Assembly (NCBI GenBank): GCA_964030785.1
Contig: OZ034970.1
Location: 21,031,134 to 21,095,133, forward strand
Length of the DNA: 64,000 nucleotides
DNA from: Siderastrea siderea
Taxonomy: Eukaryota; Cnidaria; Anthozoa; Scleractinia; Rhizangiidae
Direction: 5' to 3'
A program made the translations under genes and the position numbers. Shown here in pieces: positions 1-14,100 of this stretch (its first letter is position 1; each line of letters opens with the position of its first letter). Below the pieces are notes generated by a model. The model made no database searches. It was given only the letters and a program-made list of their open reading frames with translations, and was not told the DNA's origin.

Positions 1-37
1 CCCTAACGCAACGTTTTCATTCTTTGTCCACTTCCAG

Positions 38-309
38 CTGTAAAGAAGGTCGTTGTTCTGGTGACAGATGGTTTCAGCTCACTCGGGATTGAAACTACAA
101 AAAAGTTAACGGACGGAATGAAGACAAAAGGTTTCAGGTTCTTCACCGTGGGGACTTCTGATCGTTTGCACAGATTCTTCAAAGCTGAACTAGATGAGCT
201 GGCTAGCAAACCAAGAGAGACGCACCAACTTATTGTTGACCTTGATAAGAATTCCTTCACTAAGGATCAAGTGGAGCGGCTGGCTAAAGAGATCTGTACA
301 ACTAGCTAA
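38..309 (+). CDS. Last exon of a von Willebrand factor A domain protein (partial)
   Basis: The exon follows a polypyrimidine-AG acceptor (AG at 36-37) and runs open to a TAA at 307-309. It encodes the second half of a VWA domain: a hydrophobic beta strand KKVVVLVTDG, then a Gly/Lys-rich amphipathic helix, the strand FRFFTVGTSD, and a helix-strand-helix ending close to the stop. VLVTDG and FFTVG are typical of collagen-, matrilin- and integrin-type A domains. Such domains mostly bind extracellular matrix partners through a MIDAS metal site; the DxSxS part would lie in an upstream exon outside the window, so metal binding cannot be judged. The protein ends about ten residues after the domain, so this A domain is C-terminal. 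Whether the gene is a collagen, a matrilin-like protein or a short secreted VWA protein cannot be told. Confidence 0.85.
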
Positions 310-1940
310 TAACTGAGAAAAAATGACGACTTTATATTCTTTGAGTTGTGTTGCGTTATAGAAGCGGAGAGAAAAAGCACTTCATAATGTCGAACACTTT
401 TTTGTTGATTAGTTATAAGGCCTATTATTATGTAAAGAAATCTCACGTAGTGAATCCCGGACAGTACTGATGTGAGCATAAACTATTATGTTTCAATTTC
501 TTCTACGATTTTCAAAAATACATTAAACTTGATTAATTAAAATGCAGTAAATGATTTTTGTGACCAAATATTACGTTTATAATGCTATATAAACGATTTT
601 ACTCAGCGTAAAGTTCATTAAGTGGGGCGCATAAATAATCAGCTTTGTTTTAACGAGGGTGACACCCAACAGTTTGGGACTGACAAACCTGTGGCCCTCG
701 GGTTCCGGGTCGAATTGGAATTTGGAAATGTTGGTTTTTGAGGAGAGCGGAAAACCGGAGAACCCGGAGAAAAACCTCTCGTAGCAGGGACGAGAACCAA
801 GCACAAACTCAACCCGCATATGACACCGGGACCGGGAGTCGAACCCGGGCGACATTGGTGGGAGACGAGCGCTCTCACCGCCGCGCCATCCCTGCTCCCC
901 CTGCGCATAATTCTGTTGGGTATTTGTACGAGTCAACTTTTCCCCCCCAGTATTGCATTAGTGCACAGTCTTGGTGCGTATTTATGCCGTGGTTCACTTT
1001 TTTCTTTTCTATTGTCTTTCTTTTGTTTCAGACTTTAATGATTTATGATAATAGGTATTAGACAATTAAAAAAAGTCAACCTTCTTTATTTGTTGAAGAT
1101 ATATTAGATGACCATCAGTAAGTTTTACAAACTTGTTTATTCACAGGAGGTTAGCTAAGCTTAATGACACAATCGATATTCATACGGCTGCAAGGGAACT
1201 ACGTAAACCTTGCTTTCTGTTGAGCATGTAAGCTATGTTTTTAACAGAAGTAAGTAATTCCCTTGACAGGTAAAAGAATCTCCTGTGACAAGGAAGTGTA
1301 AGTATCTGACCGATCGATTTCTTCGCCCTCAAAAATCTATATTCCCTCATTCTTCCCGATGAGCTCCGCAAAAGCCTAGTGTACTAGGGATGCGAAGGTC
1401 TCGGTCCTTTTCGCCGGTTTTGTTACGTGTAACGCATAGACAGTAGTTTTATTTCGCCTGGATATGACCACACTAGCCCTTCGCACGTTACTCCAAAACA
1501 TTTATGTCAGCTTTTCTCAGAACTGTACGTTTATACACCTAACGGTGTGAGGAGCTCAGTGAATATGCCCCCTAAGAATGCAACCTAGCTCCACTATAAG
1601 AAACTACGCCTCATTCACGAATACACTTGCTCATTGGAAGTAGTGCACAGAACTGTGTTCCAGCATTTGTAACACTGTAACTTTGTTTCAACGCTAAACA
1701 AGATTTATGCTAATATGCAGTATGGTGAAGACAGATTGAGAAACTATGTTGGCTCATCTATTTAACAAAATAAGACCCTGGAACATGATGTGCAACATTA
1801 TATCCTCTCCCTTGGCTTGGTAAGGTCTAGTTTTTCGAACAACCTTATATTAACTAAAAAATAATAATTTCCACGAATGGACGAAAACTTGCGATGTGCA
1901 GTTTTACAGTTGCCTCGGTATTATACCATATAACCAAAGC
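310..1940. other. Intergenic spacer between convergent genes
   Basis: The spacer lies between the stop of the VWA gene (+) and the stop of the M28B pseudopeptidase gene (-), so it should hold both 3' UTRs. ATTAAA-type signals on the + strand near 520-545 could end the VWA transcript. It contains one SINE (645-905). I see no other coding or structured element. Confidence 0.6.
645..905 (-). repeat. tRNA-derived SINE
   Basis: On the minus strand the segment opens with an RNA polymerase III A-box-like stretch (GGCGCGGCGGTGAGAGC) and, about 35 bases on, a B box (GGTTCGACTCC). It continues into a tRNA-unrelated body containing GGGTTCTCCGGTTTTCC and a Cys/Pro-poor, AT-richer tail. Box spacing and order are those of a tRNA-derived SINE. 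The overlapping open frames on both strands are by-products of this GC-rich repeat. The exact family was not identified; boundaries are approximate. Confidence 0.75.
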
Positions 1941-2130
1941 TTAGAACTCTGGAGGCTGTAAAACCGAAATAGCTGAGCGAAAAGCGTGTGTCACCATGGA
2001 GATCTGTTTACTGACTCTCTCCCAGTCCTTTCCATTGTCGCTACCCTGCGCAGTTTGAATTGAGTCCGTGATGCCTGCAAACTTGCTGTCTAATGCTGTA
2101 GGGAAGTAACTTGGAGCAAGAGCTACGTGG
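1941..2130 (-). CDS. Pseudopeptidase gene, exon 16: C-terminus
   Basis: This 190-nt exon begins (S)HVALAPSYF and ends VLQPPEF before the stop at 1941-1943. It aligns with the paralogue's last exon at 33301-33487 in length, phase and the SHVxxAPS start. The GCPII glutamate-sensing Lys-Tyr of HNKYAGESFPG aligns with Lys-Phe in SKFAGI, and the loop around it is rebuilt. It sits about 720 nt beyond exon 15. Confidence 0.88.
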
Positions 2131-5100
2131 CTGGGAAAAGAACGAAAACACGGCTTTTACAGTATTGGTATTTTTTAGCGGTTTCAGTACCCTGTGGCTA
2201 AATAAAGAGGCTCGATTGAGAGGCTAGATACTGTTATGCTTGGCATGTAATATTTAATGAAATAATGCTCAGTTTCTCGAACATCTGGTAATCACTTACT
2301 CCCTTTCCGAAAACGTTTTAACAAGAATATGTACATTAATTATTTACAGATTTGATTCAACTAACAGCGTATTGGTTAATGTACCAATACCCTAAAATGC
2401 ATCAATCACAAGTCACAATAAACAAGTATATCTTTCAGTGAATCGAAAAACAAATAAATACTTTGAAGCAGTCATTTATAACAGTGAAGACATGAATTTT
2501 AAAAAAGTGAACATTTCTGTGTTGTAAGGTATATCGGTTTTCTGAAATTCACCAGTGCAGGAAATTTAAAAGGCAGGAAAGTCTTATAGCACGAAAATGT
2601 CGTAGGGCGGTTTGGAAGGTAATTTGCCTTTGCATTAGTTTCTATGCTCTGTGTTCAGTTAAAAAGCTCGCATCATTTTCTCAAACAATCAGATGTAAGA
2701 CCAAAGTTACTAGTGACTTGCTGGCACGTGCTTTTTTTTTGCTTCCAGTTCTGATTGGTTCATGATTTTGTTTGCGTCGTTCTATAACCAAGAACACTCA
2801 CGAGCACTCACGAACGCTCACGAACACTCACGAACACTCACGAACACTCACCTCATGAAAGGCCTGCCAGGTAACCCCTCCTTGCTAATGAATGCCCTGT
2901 CCAGCTGTAGCAAGCGATCGTTTGCCATGCGCACTTTTAATACACTGAAACCAAACAATCAATGCCTGATTACGCCTTATATGTTTCTGTATCGAGATTT
3001 AAGACTCCCTTGACGCGAATTAAATAGTTTTTATCAAATAACCAGTAAGGTCCCACTGCAAAAGAGAATCCCCGTATGAGGGCTGTACGCATCAGAGCAA
3101 GCGGGACAGGAAAAGCCGGTCCCACGAGATGTGATTTTAAATGATTTTCTAACTAGCAACGTCTAAATTTTGACTTCAAAATGAATAACGACAGCAAACA
3201 ACGTCACAGCGCCTTTTACGTCGAAAAGAAAAAGGTAGTTGTCATAATTATACTATCTGAATCAACTATTAACAGTTGTATTAGTCCATTTTACAGTTTT
3301 GTGCTTAGTGACCTGGCCTTTGAGTGGAATTGAGGCTGGGGTTGACCTTGTTTTGATAAAGACCCCTCTGCTTTTCACATGAAAATCATGTTGTCCTCAT
3401 GCTAACTAGTTAGTATTTACATATGAAAAGCAGGAGGGTTTGTATCAAAGCAAGGTCAACTCCAGCGTCACTTCCACTCAAAGGCCAGGTCACTAAGCAC
3501 ACAACTGTAAAATTAACTATTGGTCATTATTTTTATTTATCTGTTTTTTTAATAATGCTTTATTTGAACAACACTTAATACTTACGGTACGAAACAAAAT
3601 ACTTCTCTGCATACAATACAAGACAAAATAATACAAAGTACTTGATAATTACACAAAATATTTCCTTTCATATTGGTCATAATAGTAAAACACTTCTTAA
3701 CTGAGTAAGGTCGGGCCAAACAAGATTACTGACACGTAATTTTCATGCGTAACTTGCATGCGTTTTACAGACGTACTTAAATGAAATGCATGCAGCCTAA
3801 CGGCTTATACTTGCGTGAGTGTGAAAAAGTTGAGCGCTAGCCTTTCTTATATCGCATTTTTGTTTCAAAATTACCCGACAGTGACCATTAAACTCTATTT
3901 AATATACGTCTACGCTCTTAATAGATTAATTTAGAAAAAAAAACACAATAGAAAATACGAAAAAAAAAAAAACGAAAAAGTGCAAAGATGCAAAATATAG
4001 CATAGATGGGCCTTTGAAATTTCAGCTACGATCCTTCTAAGAATTCACCTTCCGATCCCATGACAGCAAGCGAAATCTGGGTTTCAGCTTCGCAATTCAG
4101 CAATCCAGAGGGAAAAGAGACGGCCTTTTCAGATTCTCCAGTGAGTACAAAACTCGCACAAAACGCAAAGGTTTGGACATGACGAGAGCGAGTGGACAAA
4201 CTGGGAGGTTTGGCGGGAAAATAACACTGCTTCGTAATTAACGACCGTAGAACTATCCTAGGTGGTTAGTCGCTAAAGCCTTGTCCACTTAAATCTTTGA
4301 TTTTAAGCAACGCAAAACATGGTCTGTGGTGAAATGTATAGAGCTCAGTAGGAAGAATTCACCTGTATATCTTATCATTACAGTAGCTTTTGGAATGACA
4401 CACCGCTAATTCGTCCTTGTCACTGTGTACTTACTCTTCTTTGTCCACTGCATGTAAGCAATCTTGAAATGTTTTTGCAGCAGCTTGAAAATCCGCAGCA
4501 GCTTTTACCAAAAATTCTGTTGAAAAGGTGAAAAAGCAAAACAACAAAGGAGAAAAATAAATTGACTTATTTGAATAAAAAATCCACGGAAGTATTTCTT
4601 AACTTTAACCCAAATGAATTACGTTTTGGGCGACATTTTAGCACGACTAGGCCGTGAAAGGCTTTTTGTTTTTGTGCCATCCCCGTGGGTATGGACATTT
4701 GTATGCGTTAGTTTGTCGCACAGTTAAAGGAAAATGATAAATCCTCCCTCAAAGAACGTGTTACAGTGCAGCTAATTCACAAAACCGTGAACGCTTAAAA
4801 TACACTTCTGGAAAGTTGGTTGTAACAGAACACTAGCTTCCAACAGTCAAGGATTGGCGGAAACTTGAATTTGATTGGTCGAAACACAGTGAAAATTCCA
4901 GGAATGTTATTGGTGTTTACGGTTTTACTGCCTTTACTGTTTTACTATATTATAAAAGTTTCACATTTACAGAACTTTATACACTTCCATTGAACCCACA
5001 CAAATCCCATAAAACTGAGGTCAGTAGTGTTCTCGTACATGTAAACAAAATTAAAGGGCTGTTCGTGTACATTCATTCTACGCACACCACTATTTTTTAA

Positions 5101-8100
5101 GAGAAATAGAACACACCTAGTGTAATATTCTTTTGTTTTAAATTCCCATTGTAAGTCTCTGACAGATTCTCTATAAACGTACACAACGTCTCTGCATAGT
5201 GAACCACGTCAAACGGTATAAATTCTGAGCGTGCAATGTCAAAGGTCATCTGCAGCCAAACTTGGGTAAGCGCCACGAGGTATTTGAGGCTGTCAGACGT
5301 TTGACCACTAGAACCCTGTTAAGAGAAAGGTGTTTAGTATCGTGATTGCGTATTAGAAACAACACAACCGGCTTTGAATCTACACATAGTACACATAGTA
5401 CATAGTACACATGTACACATAGAGGCCACCTGAGTGAAAATAAGTAGAAAAAGCTTTCCCTTCCTTATTTTTTACTTCATTTTTTTGAACAAACGCCTCC
5501 GTACACCAAAGGTTTATTGGTCACTGTGGAGCATTTCGTAACGATCCTCTGAGAAATAACTTCCTTGGATTGGAGAGAAGACAATCTATGGATTGTGATT
5601 AAGGACAGAAAATAGTACTCAAAACTATTTTAATTTACTTATTCATCTAACTGGCATGGTTTTGGCCCCTAGGAACATAATGAACCGATCTGGATAAATT
5701 TATAAAGTACACCTTGTTCCGCTTACAGTATCCGGTTAGTAGTATAAGAAACTTACGTTATAGGAGCGATAGATCAGGTTGACACAAGGTACACCAATTT
5801 TATATGCAAAAAATAAGCAGCCACTTTCGCTACCGGTAGATACAAGGCTGAAAGAGACAAGAAAACAAGCGTTCATTTGCGAATTTTATTATTTAAGAAA
5901 TCTCAGAGTATGGTCTATTAAGAAATTGGTTACATGCTGTAGGTGGTGAATAATAGTTTAACGTAATGATAAGTAAAATTCAGTTAGCAATCAATTGAAA
6001 AACGCATGTTCATACAATCTCTTTGATTGCCAAAATTGAACTCGGCCTACGGTTTCCAGTCCAATTTGTTTTTCAGATTGGACTGCATGTAGTTCTTTTG
6101 CATGCAATTATACAATGTTATAAATGTTAGTTTATTTAGTTTCGCAAAATAGATGTATTTAAGTCTGAGAAACCAAAGGGCAGATGCCTCAGTGGAGTTT
6201 GCCGCTGTGGTAACGCACTGGACTTTCCAAAAATGCAATCGCAAAATACAAATTTACTAGTTTCTATGCCTTTACAACTTATGTTCTCGTAGAAAACTAA
6301 ATCTTGCTGAAACCTGCTCTGGACCAGTTAAAACGGGAGAAAAATGACCAAGATGTAGGTATACTGATTTATAAGTTGAACGATGGCTTGCTGAAATATT
6401 TTCCTGTGCAAACATGTCTTAAGAGAACTGACCTTGTTTTATTCCATTCATTATATAACGACTGTAATGGGTTATCCAGCACTTTTACCTTAAAGAAAAA
6501 ATTCCACGGCATAAAACTAACGCTTTTCGATCAATTAAATTTACGACAGAAAACAGAGCCTTTCCCAGCACCTCATAACACGTGCATGATGCCAACAGAC
6601 TAACGGTTACACTCGTGTAGTGCAACTTACCTTTTTTGCTGCTTGGAAAGCTGTCTCTTCCAACAAGGGATTGGACTTTACTGTCGTGTTAAAGTTCCCT
6701 TGATAAAAGAAGCAAATAACTTGGTTTTGTAGGTTATTAGTCGGCGGCATACATGTAAACTAGATTTTTACTGTCTCCTTTAACGATAAAAGGTAATAAC
6801 CAGTAACCAAGAATGGAACACTAAACGTATAGACTTTCATTTCTAATACTGAAAAACGCATATACACCCGAGTGTAAGAGGGCGTTTTCCCGTTTAAGAT
6901 GGAAATACTTTATTAATTTGAGTATACTTTGAATGGCTCAACAGTTTATTTTATATTTATAACTAATTCCATTCAGGAAGGGTTGAAATGCTATTTTCGT
7001 GGGAGCCAATTAAGAAATCTGAGTATATATCACAACCAATGTCCGTTCATTTTAATTTCGGAATCGTTGTTTCTAAATGTTGTTTCGTATTCCACGCATT
7101 TTAAGTTTTAGGCTTGGCCATTGTTATTCCAAATTTGAGGCCAATTACAGTATGCTCGCCTTTCATTAATGCCCTAATACACGATGCAACATAAGGCACA
7201 GAGAATTTGCAATGCATGCCCAGCCCTGAAGTAAAGCAGAAGTCAAATCCCGTTTAGCTTTCCTCCCCCTTGGCACAATTCTTAGGTCACTCCTCGAACA
7301 TTTTAAGAGGTGAGAACACGGTCCTCGTTGCAACGTCTGTCCAGGCCGATTGAATTTTGGAACACAAGCGGAACAAACCTTGCACACTGTTGTCCACGTT
7401 CAGGTAAGCGACGGCGCGGCTTTCAAGAACCCTCTCGTACTCCTGAAACACACATGAAACAAGAAGAAGTGGTTATTCATTACGCGATGAAGTTTCTTTG
7501 CTTTGTGGATGTTTGCCAAGATTAGCTCCGAGAGATAGAGAATTAGATAGTTAAATATTGACTAAATATAAACGAATAAACAAAGAAACAAACAAATAAA
7601 TAAATATCTCAATTAAAAAGAAATAAACAGACAAATAAATAAATCATCAACTAACTAGCTAACTAACTAACTAAATAACGAAATAAATAAATAAATAAAT
7701 AAATGAATAAATAAATGAATAAAGTGAATGAATGAATTGACCAGTTCACTGACAGCATTTGGCATCAACCGCGTGACCTTGAAGCGAACCGCTTAGGATC
7801 GGAAGTTGGCGAGGAAAAGCCCATGCAAGTGGCCTTCCTGTTGTCCCTGTGCACACTGCTACATTGAGCATTTTGGGCACAGATTGGCCGTTTCACTTAC
7901 AGGATGACCCAGCCCTTCAACCTACAGATGACCGACTTGATCTTCGTCACTTTTCGATTGACAAAAAACAACAACAACAACAATAACAACAAAAAAAATG
8001 AGAGATACATCGTATGATGGAGGACATGATTAATTGAAACACGGTACCTCGATCCATTCCACGGATCCAATGTTTCGTGATCCCCAGCTGCAGAGTTTTA

Positions 8101-11100
8101 TGGTTCTATGGGGCTCCCAACCTAAAACAATACCGTAAAACCATCGTTATCCCGCAAACAACCAGGAATAACACGCACACACCAAATAAAAAAAAAAAAA
8201 TAAAATAAAAAATAAAAAGATGCTTACATGCTTTCACAAGACACAAGTACATTTTCAAATTAACGAATGTCACTGAAATACGCAGCGTGCGCAGTCCCAT
8301 TATGGAAGTTAATAACTAAGTCGAATCCACCTCATTTCTGCCCTTATATTATTCATTTTTATCCCATCATATACGTGCATGTTTATGTGCCCCTTCCGAC
8401 GTGCTTTATGCGATGTGGGTCCCTAAGCCTTAATCACTGAATACCTCGCAAACTTGCACAACCTGCCAGCGTTTTGAGAGCCAGCTGCTTTTATCGTTTG
8501 TTATTCTCAGTCTAGAATAAAGTGTCAGGCAATTGAACAAAGATGTTAATTACGGCGGGTACCTTTCTTTCGTATGGACAATAGGATCCTGGCAACCTCC
8601 ATAAGAACAGCAGTTCCAGTGGACGGGTTCGGACTTCCCAGAAGAATGTGACGATCTGTAATAATGATAATACAATAGTAGTCAGCATTGTTCTGAAATT
8701 TACCACCCTTTTTACCCTTTGTTATCGATTGGGCATATACGTACGCAGTCTGAAAGTACCGCCTCGCTCCAAAGTCTCTATATTAGTCACAATTCTTTTA
8801 GGGCTTGGGTAGTATTGGTTGAATCCGTTTAGGTCTGTGTTGAAGTTATTGTTGTCTAAAACTTTTAAGTTTTAGGGATTTTAGAGGAAGACTTCTATAA
8901 TAAGTGGCCTATAACAACACAGTATTGTCTGGTCTTGTTAATCAAACTAGACATAATACTCTTTTTGTACAAAATATATACGACTTCCTTTGTGTGCAAA
9001 TGTTTGAGCTTCAAGATCGCGTTTTATCGAACCTTTCAAATCTTAGTCAATTGATCTTAACAATTCCCTTCCAATCAAGTAGAATAAATGAATTTCAAAT
9101 CAACATCTGTAATTCGGATTCAGATTTTGCCCTGATTTTCTAAACTTTCGATTTACTCAAGTAACATAACTTTACAAGTTTATACCATTTTTATAAATCC
9201 CCATTGTACAACGCGTCCCCCTGATTTGTTTTAAGGCCTTTGTTGATTGTTCTAACACTATTTTAAGTATAATCAGGAAAAACGAGCACAAAACTGTGGA
9301 CTGTGAACGATCGGAAATTTTTTTCGGCTGTACCCAGCCTATTTTTTACAATTCAAAACAAGATGGTGTCAAGAACCTGACTGAGCAAGCCAGCGCACAT
9401 GCTCTGAGGTCGTGAGATCAAACATTACGTAATTTAAAAAGCCGTTGCCAAACGAGAGCGAGAGTTGATGAGAGTTCAAACTCTCGGTCTCGTTTGGCCC
9501 GGCCTTTTAGAGCAGTTTTCAGTTGAGTGTTGAAAGTAATCATAATGCTGTGTTTGATTTGGTTTTGCTTTACTACACTCTCTGACTGGTTAAAAAGCTC
9601 GCGCCACTTTCTCGACCAATGAGACGTGAAACCAAACCAATCGTGACTTGCTCGCACGCGTTTTCCCGTGGTTAATATGCTAATGACTTTTATTATATAG
9701 ACAAGAGTGTTTTAGTGGAAAATTGACCACTCGTAAAGTTAATACGAAACTACATCCGGGACTCGAGTGGCGTATTTTCCATATCCTCACTAGTGAGGAT
9801 ATCGATGACGTCATTTCCTGCTTTTACACTGTTTTTTTGGGCAAAAACACTCTTGTGTATATAATAAAAAGAAAATTACACGGTGGCTTGAAGATATGAA
9901 TTTTATTTTCTCGTGGTAAAAAACAATATTTTACTCACTCGCTGTGCTCCTTCGTAAAATATTGCTTTAACCACTCGAAAATAAAATTCATATCTTCGCG
10001 CCGCCGCCTATTTCCCTTTCGTAAACGGTCGTTGCCATTTTTGACGGTCGATGCCATATTTGGTAACCAAACCTTTAGTCGTGGTAGACGTAATATATGC
10101 TCTGGAATAAATTACAATGAGGTAACAGAAACATTTCTAAATAGTCTTAGAAAGAACGAAGTTTAAGCCCAAGTTAAAGCTACGTTTGAAACTCGGGAAA
10201 GCGCTAGGGTCATCTATTATAGATGTATCATTTATGAAAGGCAGTTAATTATAATATACACTTAATTTTTTGGGGGTTTGTGGCGGATTGGCGTGGTAGT
10301 GTAGTGGTAAGGGAGAGAGATTAGCGTACAAAATGACCGGGTTCGATTCTGGGTTGTGAGTGTCTTTCTTTTTAGTTGAAAAACTTTCAATAACAGTTCA
10401 AAAATTTTCTAAGTGTCTTAAAAATGGCAACGACCGTTTACGAAAGGCAAAATTGCCGCGCCGCCGTGTAATATCCTCTATGTATTTTCTTCGATTTCTG
10501 ATTGGCTCATTTTCTGTTTTGTTCCCGTTGTGATTGGTTAGAGTAATTACTTTGGTTTTGGTTTTACGACACTAATTCAAAAACTGCTATATTTTGTCGT
10601 TTCATTAGAAAGAACTTCAAAATGCTGTAATTGTTACAATTTTAAACTCGGCAACTTTTTGTGTTCTGGGATAAAACAAAAAGAACAATTTTGGCATTGG
10701 GAAAACAAAATGTGTCGAAATTTAAATTAAATAACTTTTCTCCTACACGAAATGCTGCTAGAACGTCAAGAGAAAAGAAGCCGAATAATTTTATCAAAAA
10801 AAGAACAAGCACTAATCAGTTTCAGGCGATTTTTCAAGAAACAGGGGAGAAATAAACTTGAAAACATTAGCCTAATGTTTGCAAACAATAACATAATCCA
10901 TTTCTAACCGAGACATCCTCAACCAAACACACTTATAAAGAAGTCAATTACAGAACCTAGCACAAACAATTGAGTGAGTTTAAGATAAATCAAAAGCCGA
11001 GCTACAGACGAAGATTTAACTTTATCAATATTTTCCTTGTTTCTTCCATATACTATTGCTTGTGTCCTTTGCATGGGAAGTCACAGCTGGAAAAAAAAAA

Positions 11101-14100
11101 ACTCACTGATTCGCAGATGTTTTATTTAAAGAAAAGCTCATTGTAATGCTACAACCTTTTCATAAAACTGAATCTGTCCCCTTTTTTCTTTAAGAAGAGA
11201 AGTCACCAGAAGTTGAGCCCAGAAGGGTGGTTGAGTCTCATCTAAGGCAGTATTAGTTGTTAGCCTTTAGCACCCTCAGTGCAGTAGTGATCTTTTATTG
11301 AAGGCAACTGTAAATAAACTAACTAAACTATCATGTACTCGTGAAGCAATGTATTTAAAAGTGGCCGTCTTTGTGATAACTTTCGTGCATGACTGCCACA
11401 AATTAAACAAAGGGGAACGCGCAAAAAAGACGGAATCGAGTATGTAAAGCCATCGAGAAAAGTCTTGGAGATCATGTCAAATGCAGTGAGGTCTCAAAAA
11501 GCCGGGTTTGTAGGATATTCTGCACTCTCTTTCAGCGAAGCAAATAAGACTTGGTTTTACAAAGTATATCTTAATTTGTTTAAAAAATATCTGTGTTTGT
11601 AAAGGCTGGCTCAGTTTAGTTTACGGATAATATGCAAATTTGAGTTTCAATTTGTACTGCTGATGTTAAGACTTGCACTTGAGTGTTTAGCTTTGTTTTC
11701 TGTCTTTCCAAATAGTTTTCCCTTTATTTTCGAAACTAATTAACGACGTTTTTTCGCAATTATTAAATAATTGTTGCATCTGAAACAAGTTATGGTAAAA
11801 TTTGGAAGGTGGAGTTCATTGCTTATTAAAACATTACCTAACCCGCTATACACAGCTAGACAACATGCGAAGTGATAACTCACAATTCTGTATTTGAACA
11901 TAAATACAGTGCCATCAAAACGGACCGCGTTAGCTTTTAAACTTGCCGCTTAATCTCTTTTTTGAAAATTTTCCTTTTGTTTTTCTCAAATGCACCAGAA
12001 AATACGGATTGATGGAACTTGCGTGCCCCCATACATTGAAAAAAATTGAAATCATCGATTCTTAGTCAACTTAGAAGCGATGACATTTTGGATGAATAAT
12101 ACACCAAAGGACTGAAAGGAAGTCTAGCAAAATGTCCGTTCAATTGTAATTCAGATTCAATATTTTCATTTTGTTATTGATGTTTTCGCGTTTTCTTTTA
12201 GTGAGAAACCGACTCGCATATGATTCTTTTTGTGTTAAAAGAAAAGTTCACCTGCATAATTCTTAAACATTTTCATAAAAATGAATTTGTCATCTTTAAA
12301 AAGGCAGACACCGAATGTAAAGCTTAAAGAAGCGTTTAGCTCAGAGGCGATCGACGATCAAACACTGTTCGTTCTAGGGTGTCTACGTCTGTTTTAAGAC
12401 TACAGCAATTCATTATGCACACAAACGGCACGGAAACAACTACCGAGCCCAGGTCAGTATTTTTTTTTGCCCGCCGCACGCACCAGATTTCTCGGAAGAC
12501 TTAGATTGCTCTGGATTTTAGCTGCAATCATATTGATTGCTTCCTCCGTGACCATACTTCTGAACACATTAGTGATCATAGCTGTGAAGCAAAGGAAAGA
12601 ACTGCAAAAACATTCGAACATTGTGTTGTCGAGCATGGCGTGTGCGGACCTCTTAGTAGGCGTTCTATCTACGCCGTTATCTGCCACTGTTGATTTACTA
12701 ATTGTCCGTCAAGCTTCCCTTAGGCATGTTTGCGTGTTAAATAATTTCAATATAGACTTGATGCATTGCTTTCTCTGGTCATCTCTATACCACCTTACGG
12801 TGACTGCTTAGGAGAAGTACGTGGCGATACGAAAATGGATGGACTGTAAGGTTATTGTGACAAAAAACCGCCTAAAAATGTTCGCAATAATCGCTTGGCT
12901 GCAAGCGATATTTACAAAGGCCCCTGTTCTTATCATGGAAGTGGTAGGTGTAGACTTTGAGGTCGTAAGAAACTGGACTACTTTTGGAATTGTTTCTGGA
13001 GCAGTTGCCTTTATTCTTATCGTGTATTTATATGTCAAGATGTACCTAGAAGTTCCTAAACGGAAAACAAGCGAAATCAGGCAAGTCACCGCTCTTGTTC
13101 AAGCGAAACTGGAAGCTAAAGTTGCCAAGACCACTGGGATGCTAACTGCTGCCGTGATTTTGACGTTTGTTTTAACATAACCAGAAATTCGTGACGGCAA
13201 GCGGCTTGCACCGCGGGCGCATAATCAAAATGGCAGCCGGAGCGAATGAAAGAGTAAGTAGCTTTTACAAGGCCTTAAATGATGTGAGCAACGCAGATCT
13301 TTTGAAGAATTGGCCAGCAGAAATAGCCAAAAGGGTATTTAGTCCTCAGAGGATAATATTGTGATTTTATTCTTAATCGGTTTGTTGATAACTGTTCGAT
13401 GTCATCTGAATGACAAAATATAATGTTTGTCTCTGCTCTGAGCCTAAGCTCTATTTGCAACTGTAATCCTTTTCAGAAAGAATATCTTATTCAATGGAAA
13501 GGCTACAGTTTGCTTGTAGATTTGATTTAATTGGTGTTATGTCAGGCCAGACATGGCATGCACAGATGAATTTTTTTCCTCGCAATTCCTTCCCGCTTTT
13601 TTTCGAAATCCAGTCGGTGCCCATATTCAGCGGTTTCTTTATGTTAGCAGGTAAGTACGCTATGTAGGGGGAAGAAACAAAATGGCTGCCAAGGAGCTTC
13701 CCAGTAGAAGGAAAACAAACCGTTTCAGGAGCATTTTTACCTCACTAATTACTCCATTTCCTCAATGTCGCACTTACAAAAAAGCCTGATCTTCGTCTCA
13801 AAAAGGCTGTTCTCAATCGGCAGAACGGTCAAAACCAAAGGGGTCGTTACACAAAGCAATAGATGTTACCTTTTTATTTTACGTTAGAATGAACCACGAG
13901 GTCTCACAAAGCAACATGTCTTCCTTCGTGTTACACATGTCAAAATGCGCCCGCGATACAACTAAGCGGTAAATTCGTCAAAATCACCGGGGCAACGAGT
14001 TAATCATTAATCGGCGAAATTATTACAATTTTTCGATTCTTAACAAAGGCAGTGCCTTGGCTGGTGTTTTATCGCGAGAAAAACATTTCTTTTACGAGCT

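Noticed and set aside
577..1061. Overlapping ORFs of 72-119 codons on both strands
   Set aside because: They lie on the tRNA-derived SINE at 645-905; GC-rich repeat sequence explains the open frames.
6047..6101. Candidate missing exon of the pseudopeptidase (NLKNKLDW)
   Set aside because: Phase and acceptor do not fit; the exon at 6433-6488 (LQSLYNEWNK) fits in phase and aligns with the family.
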